From JAJRRL01 sp047404195 (GTDB lineage Bacteria > Pseudomonadota > Gammaproteobacteria > JAJRRL01), in assembly GCA_047404195.1 (NCBI GenBank), contig JBDOIU010000029.1, forward strand, positions 1-32,290: a stretch of 32,290 bases of DNA, written 5' to 3'. Made by a program: the position numbers and the translations under genes. This document shows, piece after piece, positions 15,883 to 23,943 of the stretch. The stretch's first letter is position 1. Each line of letters starts with the position of its first letter. The notes below the pieces were generated by a model. The model was given only the letters and a program-made list of their open reading frames with translations. It was not told the DNA's origin and made no database searches.

Positions 15883-16939
15883 AAGAGGTATTCTAGTGAT
15901 GAATTTAGGCACGCCAGATGCACCAACGACAAAGGCGGTGCGTGCGTATTTAAAGGAGTTTTTGAGCGATCCATTGGTGATTGACGCGCCAGCACTGATT
16001 CGATATTTGTTGTTGCGTCTGATTATTTTGCCATTCCGCTCTAGCAAGTCAGCACATGCTTATCGTGAGGTGTGGACAGAAGCCGGTTCTCCATTGTTGG
16101 TGTTCAGTCAAGCGTATGCAAATTTGCTTGCAGAACAGCAAGGTGATCAGGACATGGTTGTATTGGCAATGCGCTATGGTCAACCCAATATCAAACAAGG
16201 ATTACAGGCATTACAAGTAGCTGGTTGTGACAATATGGTTGTGTTTGCGCTGTATCCACAGTATGCGCGTGCAACCAGCTTATCCACTTTGCGCCGAGTG
16301 GCAGAAGTTGCCAAGGAATTACACATTCCTTTGGAGCGTATACAGGCAGTGCCGGAGCATTACGATCACCCTGCCTTTATTCGAGCTTGTGTGGCCGCAA
16401 TAGAAGAGCAACATTCAACATATCAGCCAGATGTTTTGTTGATGAGTTATCATGGTTTACCGGAGCGGCAGCTTGCTGCGCCTGTCTGTTGTGAGGCCAG
16501 TTGTGATAGGCAAAGTCAAGCTTGTCCTTTGATACAGGCCAGCAATGCGCAATGTTATCGTGCGCAGTGTTTTGCAACCTCACGTGCGTTGGCAGCGGCG
16601 TTACAATTATCTGAAGCGCAATACAGCGTTGGATTTCAGTCGCGATTAGGTAAGTTGCCTTGGATTGGCCCAGATAGTGTATCCGTGCTCGATGATTTGT
16701 ATGCTGCTGGTCACCGTCGCTTGGCAGTGATGGCGCCATCTTTTTCGGTAGACTGTTTGGAAACACTTGAAGAGCTGGGTATGCAGATGCAAGAAACATG
16801 GCTTGAAAAAGAAGGTACAGCATTTATGTTGTATCCCTGTGTCAATGCACACCCTGTTTGGGTCGCTGCAGCCCCAGCTTTGCTAGAGACAGCAAAACCG
16901 TTATCATACTTGCTGGCACAAGATGGAGGAACATCATGA
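15875..16939 (+). CDS. hemH: ferrochelatase, with cysteine-rich internal segment
   Basis: HemH inserts Fe(II) into protoporphyrin IX, the last step of haem synthesis. The 354-residue protein shows VMNLGTPDAP at the N-terminus, the catalytic His in SYHGLPER (His193), and FSVDCLETLEE near the C-terminus. Between these is a segment with six Cys (205, 206, 210, 217, 227, 232) ending in CYRAQCFATSRALA. Such internal clusters bind [2Fe-2S] in some bacterial ferrochelatases, so an iron-sulfur cluster is plausible. Start GTG 15875 lies within prmC and has a GGGGGAG-type ribosome site. The stop overlaps the next ATG (ATGA). Confidence 0.96.
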   Translation: MTKRGILVMNLGTPDAPTTKAVRAYLKEFLSDPLVIDAPALIRYLLLRLIILPFRSSKSAHAYREVWTEAGSPLLVFSQAYANLLAEQQGDQDMVVLAMRYGQPNIKQGLQALQVAGCDNMVVFALYPQYARATSLSTLRRVAEVAKELHIPLERIQAVPEHYDHPAFIRACVAAIEEQHSTYQPDVLLMSYHGLPERQLAAPVCCEASCDRQSQACPLIQASNAQCYRAQCFATSRALAAALQLSEAQYSVGFQSRLGKLPWIGPDSVSVLDDLYAAGHRRLAVMAPSFSVDCLETLEELGMQMQETWLEKEGTAFMLYPCVNAHPVWVAAAPALLETAKPLSYLLAQDGGTS

Positions 16940-17373
16940 TTCGACAAAGAGGTATTAGTTTGCTGGAAGTATTGCTGTCTATCAGTATTATCTCAGTGAT
17001 TATTGTGGGTGGGTTGCGTCTTTACCATGTTGTAGTAGAGCACAATCAGCAGCGGCAGGTGTTGCGTCAGCTGAAGGCATTGTTGCAGGCAAAAGACAGT
17101 TGGTTATTGTCACACCGTGATGCGGACGCGGCTGATTTAACCATGCAGCAGTTATTTGATTATATGGGCGTGCCTGTTACGCAGCGAGCCACACCATGGG
17201 GAGGGCAATATCAGCTGCTGTCATATTCACCCGATAAGCAGCGTTGGACGTTACAAATATCCGCGCTACCGATAGGCAGTTGTCGTCAGTTATTGCGTGC
17301 TTGGCAGCAAGTAGAGACACATGCGCATGCTGAATGTAATGAGGAGGATAAGACATGGCAAGGAGTGTTTTAA
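16936..17373 (+). CDS. prepilin-like protein with type IV pilin N-methylation motif
   Basis: The 145-residue protein starts MIRQRG|ISLLEVLLSISIISVIIVGG, a typical class III (prepilin peptidase) signal: a short basic leader, Gly at the cleavage site, Glu at mature position 5 and a long hydrophobic helix. The rest is small and has two Cys (SCRQLL and HAECNEE). It may be a minor pilin or a pseudopilin of a type II secretion-like system; the subtype cannot be told. ATG 16936 overlaps the hemH stop (ATGA) and has GGAGG upstream. It overlaps rdgB by 19 bp. No pilus assembly genes are nearby, so its location inside a haem and nucleotide operon is odd. Confidence 0.82.
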   Translation: MIRQRGISLLEVLLSISIISVIIVGGLRLYHVVVEHNQQRQVLRQLKALLQAKDSWLLSHRDADAADLTMQQLFDYMGVPVTQRATPWGGQYQLLSYSPDKQRWTLQISALPIGSCRQLLRAWQQVETHAHAECNEEDKTWQGVF

Positions 17374-17990
17374 GTATGCAAGAATGTGTATTGGCAACAG
17401 GCAATGCTGGCAAGCGTGTAGAAATTTTGGCCTATTGTGTGGATTTGCCTCTGTCAATCCGACTACGCAGTGAGTTCACAGATGAATCGCCTGCAGAGCC
17501 AGCATCGACATTTGTTGAAAATGCGCTCATTAAGGCAAAACATGCTGCTAGTGTCAGTGGCTTGCCGGCCATAGCAGATGATTCTGGATTGGTTGTGCCC
17601 AGCTTAGGTGGTGCGCCTGGGGTAAAAAGTGCGCGTTATGCTGGTATAGACGCTACAACGGCACAATGTAACGCGTTGTTACTTGATAACATGCGTACGT
17701 TAGAAGGTGAGCAAAGACAGGCTTATTTCTGCTGTGCGTTGGTGTATGTGCATTCAGAAGATGACCCATGCCCAATCATTGCGCAGGGTTTTTGGCATGG
17801 CTTTATCAGTGACTCGCCAAAAGGAGATGCTGGTTTTGGCTACGACCCTGTTTTTTTTGATCCTAAAGAAGGTTGTGGTGCTGCTGAAATGTTGAGTGAG
17901 AGGAAAAATACGCTTAGCCATCGTGGGCAGGCCATGCAGCAGTTCTTGCCGTGTTTGGCGAGTATTTATGCGCATGGCGTATCACGCTGA
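17355..17990 (+). CDS. rdgB: XTP/dITP diphosphatase (non-canonical purine NTP pyrophosphatase)
   Basis: This is a HAM1/RdgB-family enzyme that hydrolyses dITP, ITP and XTP, keeping deaminated purines out of nucleic acids. It has 211 residues (about 197 in E. coli). Diagnostic segments are VLATGNAGKRVE, the DDSGLVVPSLGGAPGVKSARYAG region with the metal-binding DD, the GFGYDPVF stretch and SERKNTLSHRGQA. ATG 17355 lies inside the pilin-like gene and has GGAGGA upstream; a second ATG seven codons later fits the usual family N-terminus nearly as well. It is the last gene of the hemA operon. A perfect 8-bp dyad covers its stop codon. Confidence 0.96.
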   Translation: MARSVLSMQECVLATGNAGKRVEILAYCVDLPLSIRLRSEFTDESPAEPASTFVENALIKAKHAASVSGLPAIADDSGLVVPSLGGAPGVKSARYAGIDATTAQCNALLLDNMRTLEGEQRQAYFCCALVYVHSEDDPCPIIAQGFWHGFISDSPKGDAGFGYDPVFFDPKEGCGAAEMLSERKNTLSHRGQAMQQFLPCLASIYAHGVSR

Positions 17991-18005
17991 GTGTTGTGCG
18001 TGATA
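17980..18005. other. dyad symmetry over the rdgB stop codon
   Basis: TATCACGC (17980-17987) and GCGTGATA (17998-18005) are perfect arms around a 10-base loop. No T run follows, so it is not a canonical terminator. It may be a 3' RNA stabiliser or an operator for the next gene. Confidence 0.35.
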
Positions 18006-18025
18006 GCGGATGCGGACATTTGTGT

Positions 18026-18055
18026 TTGGATCAGTGCGTCATCATCATGTATCAT
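18026..18055 (+). promoter_or_regulatory. candidate promoter of the DUF2807-like gene
   Basis: TTGGAT (18026-18031) and TATCAT (18050-18055) have an 18-bp spacer. They lie about 30 bp upstream of the start at 18086, after the end of the rdgB operon. Confidence 0.35.
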
Positions 18056-18085
18056 TAGTGATATATCATCGTTTTGGAGGTGCAT

Positions 18086-18886
18086 ATGCGCACATGTTTG
18101 ACTTGGGTGGCAGCTGTTTCATTGACCGCAGCGGTATGTTCGACTTATGCGGGTGGTGTAGATGCACGTACTACGCGCTTGGTGAGTGTGAATAGTGTTT
18201 CTGCCAGTGGCCCTGTGGTTGTTTTTTTAAAGTACAAGCATTTGCGAAATGGTCGCATACATCTGTCCTCATCTGATAAAAAGTGGGTGACAACTCGCGT
18301 ACATGGGCGTGTATTAGAAATAACCTCAATGCAACAGCCAGCAGGCACACCCAGTAAAGTGTTCGTGACCCTGCCGAAACCTTTGGTGGCATTATCAGCA
18401 TCGGGTCGGGCGCAAGTGATTGGTAGAAAGATAGTCGGCAATGACCTTGCTGTCACAGCAGCAGATTTGTCTGAAATTGATGTGCAAGGCACATTGTCAG
18501 TATCAGCAATCACAGCAACTCAGCATAGCCAAGTGCGTTTAGACTGGGTGCGTGGCAGCACTGTGAATGTGAATGCCGATGATCAATCATCGGTATACGT
18601 CTCTGGTAGAGTGGGTCGATTAGCTTGTCGATTGGCTGGTCATGCAACCCTTTATGGCCAGTATTTACAGGCAGCCACTGCTTTTGCGGATGCGACTGGC
18701 AATGCCAACATTTATTTATCACCACGTCGAAACTTAAGGGCATTTGCGAAAGGGCATAGTGATATTATCTATTTCAGTCGCCCATTGGCTAAAACAGAAC
18801 GTGCGAAGCAGCATGCCAATATTATGCATATGGGCTGGGATGACGCATGGGCAAATCCACAGCATGTTTTCGGTCGTGCTTCCTAA
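18086..18886 (+). CDS. secreted DUF2807-like (GIN/head domain) protein
   Basis: The 266-residue protein has a Sec signal (MRTCLTWVAAVSLTAAVCSTYAG) and then a repetitive beta-rich body typical of the DUF2807 'putative auto-transporter adhesin head GIN' domain: short strands such as LVALSASGRAQVIG, DLAVTAADLSEIDVQG, STVNVNADDQSSVYVSG and ATLYGQYL, each a rung of a likely beta-helix. It should be periplasmic or outer-surface. No autotransporter barrel follows. ATG 18086 has GGAGG at 5-base spacing. Its 3' end overlaps the convergent HDAC-like gene by 4 bp. The function of this family is poorly known. Confidence 0.8.
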   Translation: MRTCLTWVAAVSLTAAVCSTYAGGVDARTTRLVSVNSVSASGPVVVFLKYKHLRNGRIHLSSSDKKWVTTRVHGRVLEITSMQQPAGTPSKVFVTLPKPLVALSASGRAQVIGRKIVGNDLAVTAADLSEIDVQGTLSVSAITATQHSQVRLDWVRGSTVNVNADDQSSVYVSGRVGRLACRLAGHATLYGQYLQAATAFADATGNANIYLSPRRNLRAFAKGHSDIIYFSRPLAKTERAKQHANIMHMGWDDAWANPQHVFGRAS

Positions 18887-21800
18887 GAAAAAGGGTGGCC
18901 CCCATATAGTCGGGATCTAGTGGCTTCAAACCACTCTGTGACTTCATCAGCAGAGTACCAGTCTGTCGTAGGTGGTTTACTTGATCCTATGGGCGTCGCT
19001 GAAGCTTGTGATGTCTCGAAAGACACTGATCTAGATGAATTCCTCGCACCAGTGCAAGTAAATGGTGTATAAACATCCTCCTTTGTAATGAAAGGCCCAT
19101 TGTTACTAAGTGCTGGTCTTGTTAAGACTAAAGTAGGAATGCTAGGGGGTGACAGTTGGTGTAGTGGTTCACGATGCTTTGTGGTTGTACGATGCTCTGT
19201 GGTCGAAGGTGATTGCGAAGATACCTTTGATTGTGTCTGACACACCTCTGCAAAGAATGAAAGTGCAGGTGATGCTGATTGATCAGAGTTGGCTGGGGGC
19301 TTGTCTGGAGCAGTCAGGGTGTTATCAGGTGTTATGGCTTTTTCCCGCATAATTTTTTGCCATGCTTGCATGGCGCTTTTGTCATGAGATTGCCAGTACT
19401 GCGCGTTAAAAATTGCAGCAGTGTTCGGAGGTCGTTTGTACCAGCAAATTTTTAAGTGTGCATTAGCTTTTTCATGAGTGCTGATCCAGGCATAGCGAGC
19501 CAGTAATTTATCTATGTTGTTCGCATCAAATTGTGAAGCATCATCAAGCGTGGGGAAAGTATGCAGTTCATGTTGCCATCGGCAATAATATTGAATGAAA
19601 CCGATTAGCGATGTTCTACATATCTCGATCTGCTTTGTAGTGAGCACAGGTGTGTCAGAGCTTATGTTGCTGGCCAGTTTTTGTGTGAGCAGATCGATAT
19701 AGGTGATAATGTCAGCATACAATGAATGTGCTGAAGGCTTAACCTGTTGCTTCTCGGTTTCTTGTAAACAGGTTAATGCCTTATTCGCTGTGGTAAGCCA
19801 TCTTTCAAAATCAGTTTCGTACCATGTGCTGAGTACTGTTCTAACATTCTTACCCGCTATGAGTACTTTGTAAGAAGACACCTTACTGATTTCGAAGGCT
19901 TGGTGAGGCAGTCTGGGTTTTTTTTCTTGCCTTACTTTATGTGGTATTTTTCTTTTTTGAGGTTTTGGTCGTTTTGGTGTCGCTGCTTTTGGGGTTATAC
20001 TGGTTGCTACAGTGCATGGCGATTTTTTATGTTGGTTATTTCCTTCTCCCTGCTTTGTATCAAGTCGCAATGGTGGTTTTTCTTCCGTGAGAGAGCTTGT
20101 TTTCTCTAGAAATGCAGCAGATACTCTTTGTTGGTTGGCTTCGTTCCAGTATGTGCCCAATTCTGCTGGTATGTTATGTGCATTGAGATTGCGGCTATCA
20201 TGGCTTCTGATCGCAGTGAGATTTGCAAGGTGTCTTTCATGGAATAGTGCCCACCAAGATCGATGGATAATTTGCTCTGCTGTTATTGAAAGATAAGCGT
20301 TGAGCCGGATGAATTTCTCAAGTAAATCAGTGGCTTGTGCAATGTTTTGATTGTAGGAAGCCGATAAATTTTCTGAGGTTTTTGATGACGCAATGTGTCT
20401 GGATAGTGTTGTAATATAAGTTAGTTGGTTGACTATATATCCTGGTTGTTTGGTATATTGTCTATGACGTTCTGCTGGATTCAAAGCGGTTACTGTTGGT
20501 GTCTTTGCTGTTTCGTATGAGCGCGATGCAATGAGCAGCCACTGTTCAAAGTTAGACACATACATTTCTTGTAATTTGATCGCAATATCTCTTGGGTCTC
20601 GGGTGGTGGCATGCGATATATGTATGGCACCATTGTTCCCGTTTTCGAATGCTAAGCTTGCGAACCACCGACGGTTTTCCTGTTGCGTCTTAAGTTCTTG
20701 CAGGAGAATTTTTTCAATGATTCGAGATTGTCTTTGATCGGTGCGGCGGCGTGAAGGTTTTGTGTTGCGGTTTTTTCTCTGCTTTTTAGGTTTCGCTTGT
20801 GGTGTGTGGTATTGCTCTGATTTCAATTCAGAGAATGCCAGTAATGGCTGCCTTGCTCGAGTGCGGTCTAAGACAAGAGGCATAATGGCTTTATTGACTG
20901 TATCATCGTATCCACCCTCAAAAGACAGGATCAAGCGGACTTGTTTGGTTTTGCAGATATCTTGTATGTGATGCACGATACTGGTGATTTCTGCTTTTGT
21001 GAATATGAATCCCCACGTACTGTGAGTAACACTGTTGTGTACTGAATCGAGCCCTAGATTAAGAATCAGTTTGTCTCCCTTACTGATTTTATCCAGAAAG
21101 GTATCGATTCTTCTCGTAATGTGACTGATAGTTTTTTTACGGTCTTTATTCTTAAGATGAGTGGATGTGGTAACAAAGCATCTTTCGATGTTATCTGATT
21201 TTGGCTCGAGAAATGTGTAATCTTGAGCACGTCCTTCTTGGAGGGGGTAGATTGCTTTTTTCGGGTGACAGCCACAGAGATCAAATAGCTGAGCGCCATC
21301 ATTGTAGTCTGCAAAATTAGCTTGTTCAGCATTGATGTCGAGATCGATAGAAAACACACTGTGGTTTCTGGCACCAGTTATCTCAAGCGCTCGATGTAGT
21401 GGTTCAAGGTTGACGACACAAAATCCTTGGGCGACTTGCTTGCTTGCGTGATGCTGTGGAGGAAGGATGTAATGTATATTGCAACCTTGATTGACCATTG
21501 TGAAGTGTATCAGCTCAATAACGTATAGTGCAGTGCTTTTTGTATAAATAAGGTCAGCATCTTTATCATGCACTTGCCGATGGCTGTTCAGAATCGTGCT
21601 TGAGATAAGTTTATTAGACATGCATGTTTGCATTGCTGTTACAATGGGGTTGTGCTCATGCGCTTTTATGAAGGTTTGGCAGTTGTCTTCGTCAGTGATT
21701 GTGCCAAGCGCCTCAACGACTGATCTGAGTTGTTCAGTGAGTTCTGTGGTTTCAGCTGAGGCCGCAGCGCGCTCTAAACCCAAGGCAGAGATTGTGGCTT

Positions 21801-21936
21801 CTAGTCGGTCTTTTTGAGACTGACCAAAGGCTACCCAGCTTGCCAGTTCCTCTTCTAAAAAAAGTTTGCTTGGTGTGACTATGAGCGATGTGTTTTTTTG
21901 ATATATTTCTATCGTTTTGTACTGATACTTAGCCAT
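18883..21936 (-). CDS. 1017-residue protein with histone-deacetylase-like domain and basic (NLS-like) clusters
   Basis: Residues about 125-360 match the arginase/deacetylase (HDAC) fold: LPPQHHASKQVAQGFCVVN (the RPPGHHA...GFC.FN block, HH at 162-163), VFSIDLDINAEQ (the DxDxH block), LILNLGLDSV (the SAGFDAH block, Asp297) and LSFEGGYD (the EGGY block, Tyr343). The Zn-ligand His of DxDxH is Asn202, so activity is uncertain. Residues 30-80 look coiled-coil. Two basic clusters, at 382-398 (KPKKQRKNR...SRRR) and 655-675 (KRPKPQKRK...KKPR), resemble nuclear-localisation signals. Two related helical modules with FE(Q/R)WL motifs follow (about 427-612 and 678-860), then a Ser/Pro/Thr-rich tail. There is no Sec signal. 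The ribosome site CGGAG precedes ATG. A nuclear-targeted effector is inferred; Legionella has an HDAC-like effector (LphD). Confidence 0.85.
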   Translation of the reverse strand: MAKYQYKTIEIYQKNTSLIVTPSKLFLEEELASWVAFGQSQKDRLEATISALGLERAAASAETTELTEQLRSVVEALGTITDEDNCQTFIKAHEHNPIVTAMQTCMSNKLISSTILNSHRQVHDKDADLIYTKSTALYVIELIHFTMVNQGCNIHYILPPQHHASKQVAQGFCVVNLEPLHRALEITGARNHSVFSIDLDINAEQANFADYNDGAQLFDLCGCHPKKAIYPLQEGRAQDYTFLEPKSDNIERCFVTTSTHLKNKDRKKTISHITRRIDTFLDKISKGDKLILNLGLDSVHNSVTHSTWGFIFTKAEITSIVHHIQDICKTKQVRLILSFEGGYDDTVNKAIMPLVLDRTRARQPLLAFSELKSEQYHTPQAKPKKQRKNRNTKPSRRRTDQRQSRIIEKILLQELKTQQENRRWFASLAFENGNNGAIHISHATTRDPRDIAIKLQEMYVSNFEQWLLIASRSYETAKTPTVTALNPAERHRQYTKQPGYIVNQLTYITTLSRHIASSKTSENLSASYNQNIAQATDLLEKFIRLNAYLSITAEQIIHRSWWALFHERHLANLTAIRSHDSRNLNAHNIPAELGTYWNEANQQRVSAAFLEKTSSLTEEKPPLRLDTKQGEGNNQHKKSPCTVATSITPKAATPKRPKPQKRKIPHKVRQEKKPRLPHQAFEISKVSSYKVLIAGKNVRTVLSTWYETDFERWLTTANKALTCLQETEKQQVKPSAHSLYADIITYIDLLTQKLASNISSDTPVLTTKQIEICRTSLIGFIQYYCRWQHELHTFPTLDDASQFDANNIDKLLARYAWISTHEKANAHLKICWYKRPPNTAAIFNAQYWQSHDKSAMQAWQKIMREKAITPDNTLTAPDKPPANSDQSASPALSFFAEVCQTQSKVSSQSPSTTEHRTTTKHREPLHQLSPPSIPTLVLTRPALSNNGPFITKEDVYTPFTCTGARNSSRSVSFETSQASATPIGSSKPPTTDWYSADEVTEWFEATRSRLYGGHPFS

Positions 21937-22071
21937 GCTGTGTTCTCCGAAAAATAGCTGCTGTGCAAGATATTCTTAGGAGAATAAACAATCTTTCTTA
22001 AGGTTGTGTTAAAAAAGACCGAAAAAATAATATTAACTGTATGCTTGTAATCAGTAAGCCGCGTTGAAGCC

Positions 22072-22608
22072 TCAATTTACAATAATTTCTATGCGGCGGT
22101 TCTTATATTTTCCGAACATACTATGTGGATTTGAGGTTGGTCGGACGCGTCCTGGGTTAAATACCCGAAGATGTTTGGTGCTGATGCCATGATGCCACAA
22201 AAAGCTGGCTACCACTTGTGCTTGTTGATGCGCAAGGTGCTTGCTTTGACTTCTGCTTGGAATGTTGTCCGTATAACCTATGATGCGTATTGGGCTCGCA
22301 TTGTCTGTATTGCTTGTGTATGTTGCTAGTATGTTACTGACTTTATTCAGTATTTCTGGTGCATCAGATGTGAGTTTGTTGTTTCCTGGGTGGAACAGTC
22401 GATCAGCTGGAATAATCAGTCGTAAGGACCAACCATATTGTTGCATGTTGATACCAAGGCTAGTGAAATAGTCTGACCAGTCATTGAGAACTGCCTGTGG
22501 CACACGCATCTCAGCTGCTGTTTGTGCTGGGCGTTGGCAGCCAGAGAGCAGTGCGATACAGGCAATGAGACTCGTGGTGAGAGCGAGAGACAGTTTTTTG
22601 ATGATCAT
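22072..22608 (-). CDS. OmpA-family peptidoglycan-binding lipoprotein
   Basis: The 178-residue protein has a lipoprotein signal with lipobox LLSGC (Cys24) and a C-terminal OmpA-like domain: SPIRIIGYTDNIPS, a helix LAHQQAQVVASFLWHHGI, and the terminal KNRRIEIIV, which holds the usual Asn-Arg-Arg peptidoglycan-contact motif. It should be anchored in the outer membrane and bind the cell wall. Size and layout resemble Pal-like proteins, and also the Dot/Icm lipoprotein DotK/IcmN; I cannot choose from sequence alone. The ribosome site AAGGAG precedes ATG 22608. It lies just upstream of the HDAC-like gene on the same strand (135-bp gap). Confidence 0.9.
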   Translation of the reverse strand: MIIKKLSLALTTSLIACIALLSGCQRPAQTAAEMRVPQAVLNDWSDYFTSLGINMQQYGWSLRLIIPADRLFHPGNNKLTSDAPEILNKVSNILATYTSNTDNASPIRIIGYTDNIPSRSQSKHLAHQQAQVVASFLWHHGISTKHLRVFNPGRVRPTSNPHSMFGKYKNRRIEIIVN

Positions 22609-22774
22609 TTGGGCTCCTTAATATTCGCTGTGCGCTCAGTTGAGGCTGTTTACTCCGTCAGTCACGCTGTCAGAAGCACACTTTATTATAATGTACACGA
22701 CATGCGTTAAAAAATCCTGGTGCGACCACTATTTGGCCAATATTTAACCTAACTATTTTCCTTGTAATTGATGT

Positions 22775-22803
22775 TTGACACCTGTTTGAAAGCTGGCTAG
22801 AAT
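22775..22803 (+). promoter_or_regulatory. strong sigma-70 promoter of the tRNA-Gln-prs unit
   Basis: A perfect -35 TTGACA (22775-22780), a 17-bp spacer and -10 TAGAAT (22798-22803), 28 bp before the tRNA. This is the best promoter in the window. Confidence 0.85.
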
Positions 22804-22831
22804 AAGCAAATTCAGCAATGCTGGAGCAGGT

Positions 22832-22906
22832 TGGGGTGTCGCCAAGTGGTAAGGCACGGGGTTTTGATCTCCGCATTCCCAGGTTCGAATCCTGGCACCC
22901 CAGCCA
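22832..22906 (+). tRNA. tRNA-Gln (anticodon TTG), CCA encoded
   Basis: The acceptor stem TGGGGTG pairs with CACCCCA. The D arm is GCC...GGC, the anticodon arm CGGGG-TTTTGAT-CTCCG gives anticodon TTG (Gln), and the T arm is CCAGG-TTCGAAT-CCTGG. The discriminator is G and CCA is encoded (22904-22906). The body is 72 nt. The next gene, prs, starts 35 bp downstream, so tRNA and mRNA are probably processed from one transcript. Confidence 0.97.
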
Positions 22907-22941
22907 ATTTTATTGTTGTCAGTCTCTTCAAGGTGGATAGT

Positions 22942-23916
22942 TTGACTAATCCTTTTGGCTCAATGGCCGTTATGCATGGTGGAGCAAACCCTGCTCTTGC
23001 GAAAGCAGTTGCCAGGCACTTAGGGGTGGACTGTGAGCCACTGCTTGTTGATCGTTTCAGTGACGGAGAAGTCCGTATTGAAATTGTGCAAAACGTGCGT
23101 GGAAGACATGTTTTTATCGTGCAACCTACCTGTTATCCAGTGAACGATAATTTAATGGAATTGCTTTTGATGGTTGACGCCTGTCGGCGTTCTTCGGCTG
23201 CGAGTATCACTGCGGTTGTGCCATATTTCGGATATGCCCGTCAAGACCGCCGTGTTCGTTCAGCACGCGTGCCTATTTCCGCCAAAGTCGTTGCTAGAAC
23301 TTTAGAAGACGCTGGTATTAACCGTGTCATTACCGTCGATTTACATGCCGATCAAATTCAGGGTTTTTTCTCTGTGCCTGTGGATAATGTCTACGCAAGT
23401 TTGACCTTGTTTGCGCAAGATGATTTACCAACACGTGTCGAGCAACCATTGGTTGTTTCGCCAGATGTGGGTGGCGTGGTGCGAGCACGTGCCATTGCTA
23501 AGCGTTTGGATGACAGTGACTTGGCGATCATTGACAAACGTCGGCCCCAGCCCAATGAGGCTGAAGTGATGAATGTCATCGGTGATGTGCGTGGCCGAAA
23601 TTGCGTCATTGTTGATGATATTGTAGACACTGCAGGCACTTTGTGTTTGGCTGCAGAAGCGCTAAAGGCGCAAGGGGCTAGCTCTGTATTGGCTTATTGT
23701 GTGCATCCAGTATTATCAGGTAAGGCGGTGCAGAGAGTAACAGATTCTGTTTTAGATGAGCTGATTGTCAGTGATACGATACCGCTGAGTGAGCCCGCCA
23801 GGGAGTGCCCAAAAATAAGACAGATATCCATTGGTGGTCTGTTGGCAGAGACAGTTAGACGCATTTATACCAGTGAATCTGTCAGTTCATTGTTCCAAGA
23901 TGCAGCAGAAGCTTAA
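22942..23916 (+). CDS. prs: ribose-phosphate pyrophosphokinase (PRPP synthetase)
   Basis: Prs makes PRPP from ribose-5-phosphate and ATP, for nucleotide, His and Trp synthesis. Signatures include GRFSDGE-like DRFSDGEVRIE, PYFGYARQDRR, VDLHADQIQGFF, SPDVGGVVRARAIAKRL and the PRPP loop VIVDDIVDTAGTL. I place the start at TTG 22942 because AAGGTGG lies 5 bases upstream, giving 324 residues; ATG 22963 (317 residues, closer to the E. coli 315) has no ribosome site and is the alternative. The open frame extends upstream through the tRNA but that part is not coding. It is followed by rplY. Confidence 0.95.
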   Translation: MTNPFGSMAVMHGGANPALAKAVARHLGVDCEPLLVDRFSDGEVRIEIVQNVRGRHVFIVQPTCYPVNDNLMELLLMVDACRRSSAASITAVVPYFGYARQDRRVRSARVPISAKVVARTLEDAGINRVITVDLHADQIQGFFSVPVDNVYASLTLFAQDDLPTRVEQPLVVSPDVGGVVRARAIAKRLDDSDLAIIDKRRPQPNEAEVMNVIGDVRGRNCVIVDDIVDTAGTLCLAAEALKAQGASSVLAYCVHPVLSGKAVQRVTDSVLDELIVSDTIPLSEPARECPKIRQISIGGLLAETVRRIYTSESVSSLFQDAAEA

Positions 23917-23943
23917 GAAACTCAATTTTTTATCAAAAAAGCA

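Noticed and set aside
22832..22906. tRNA-Gln as a mobile-element attachment site
   Set aside because: No integrase gene and no duplicated tRNA 3' end is visible, and the flanking genes are housekeeping in conserved order.
22831..22941. 5' extension of prs through the tRNA
   Set aside because: The frame is open by chance; the bases form a complete tRNA-Gln, and a ribosome site marks a later start.
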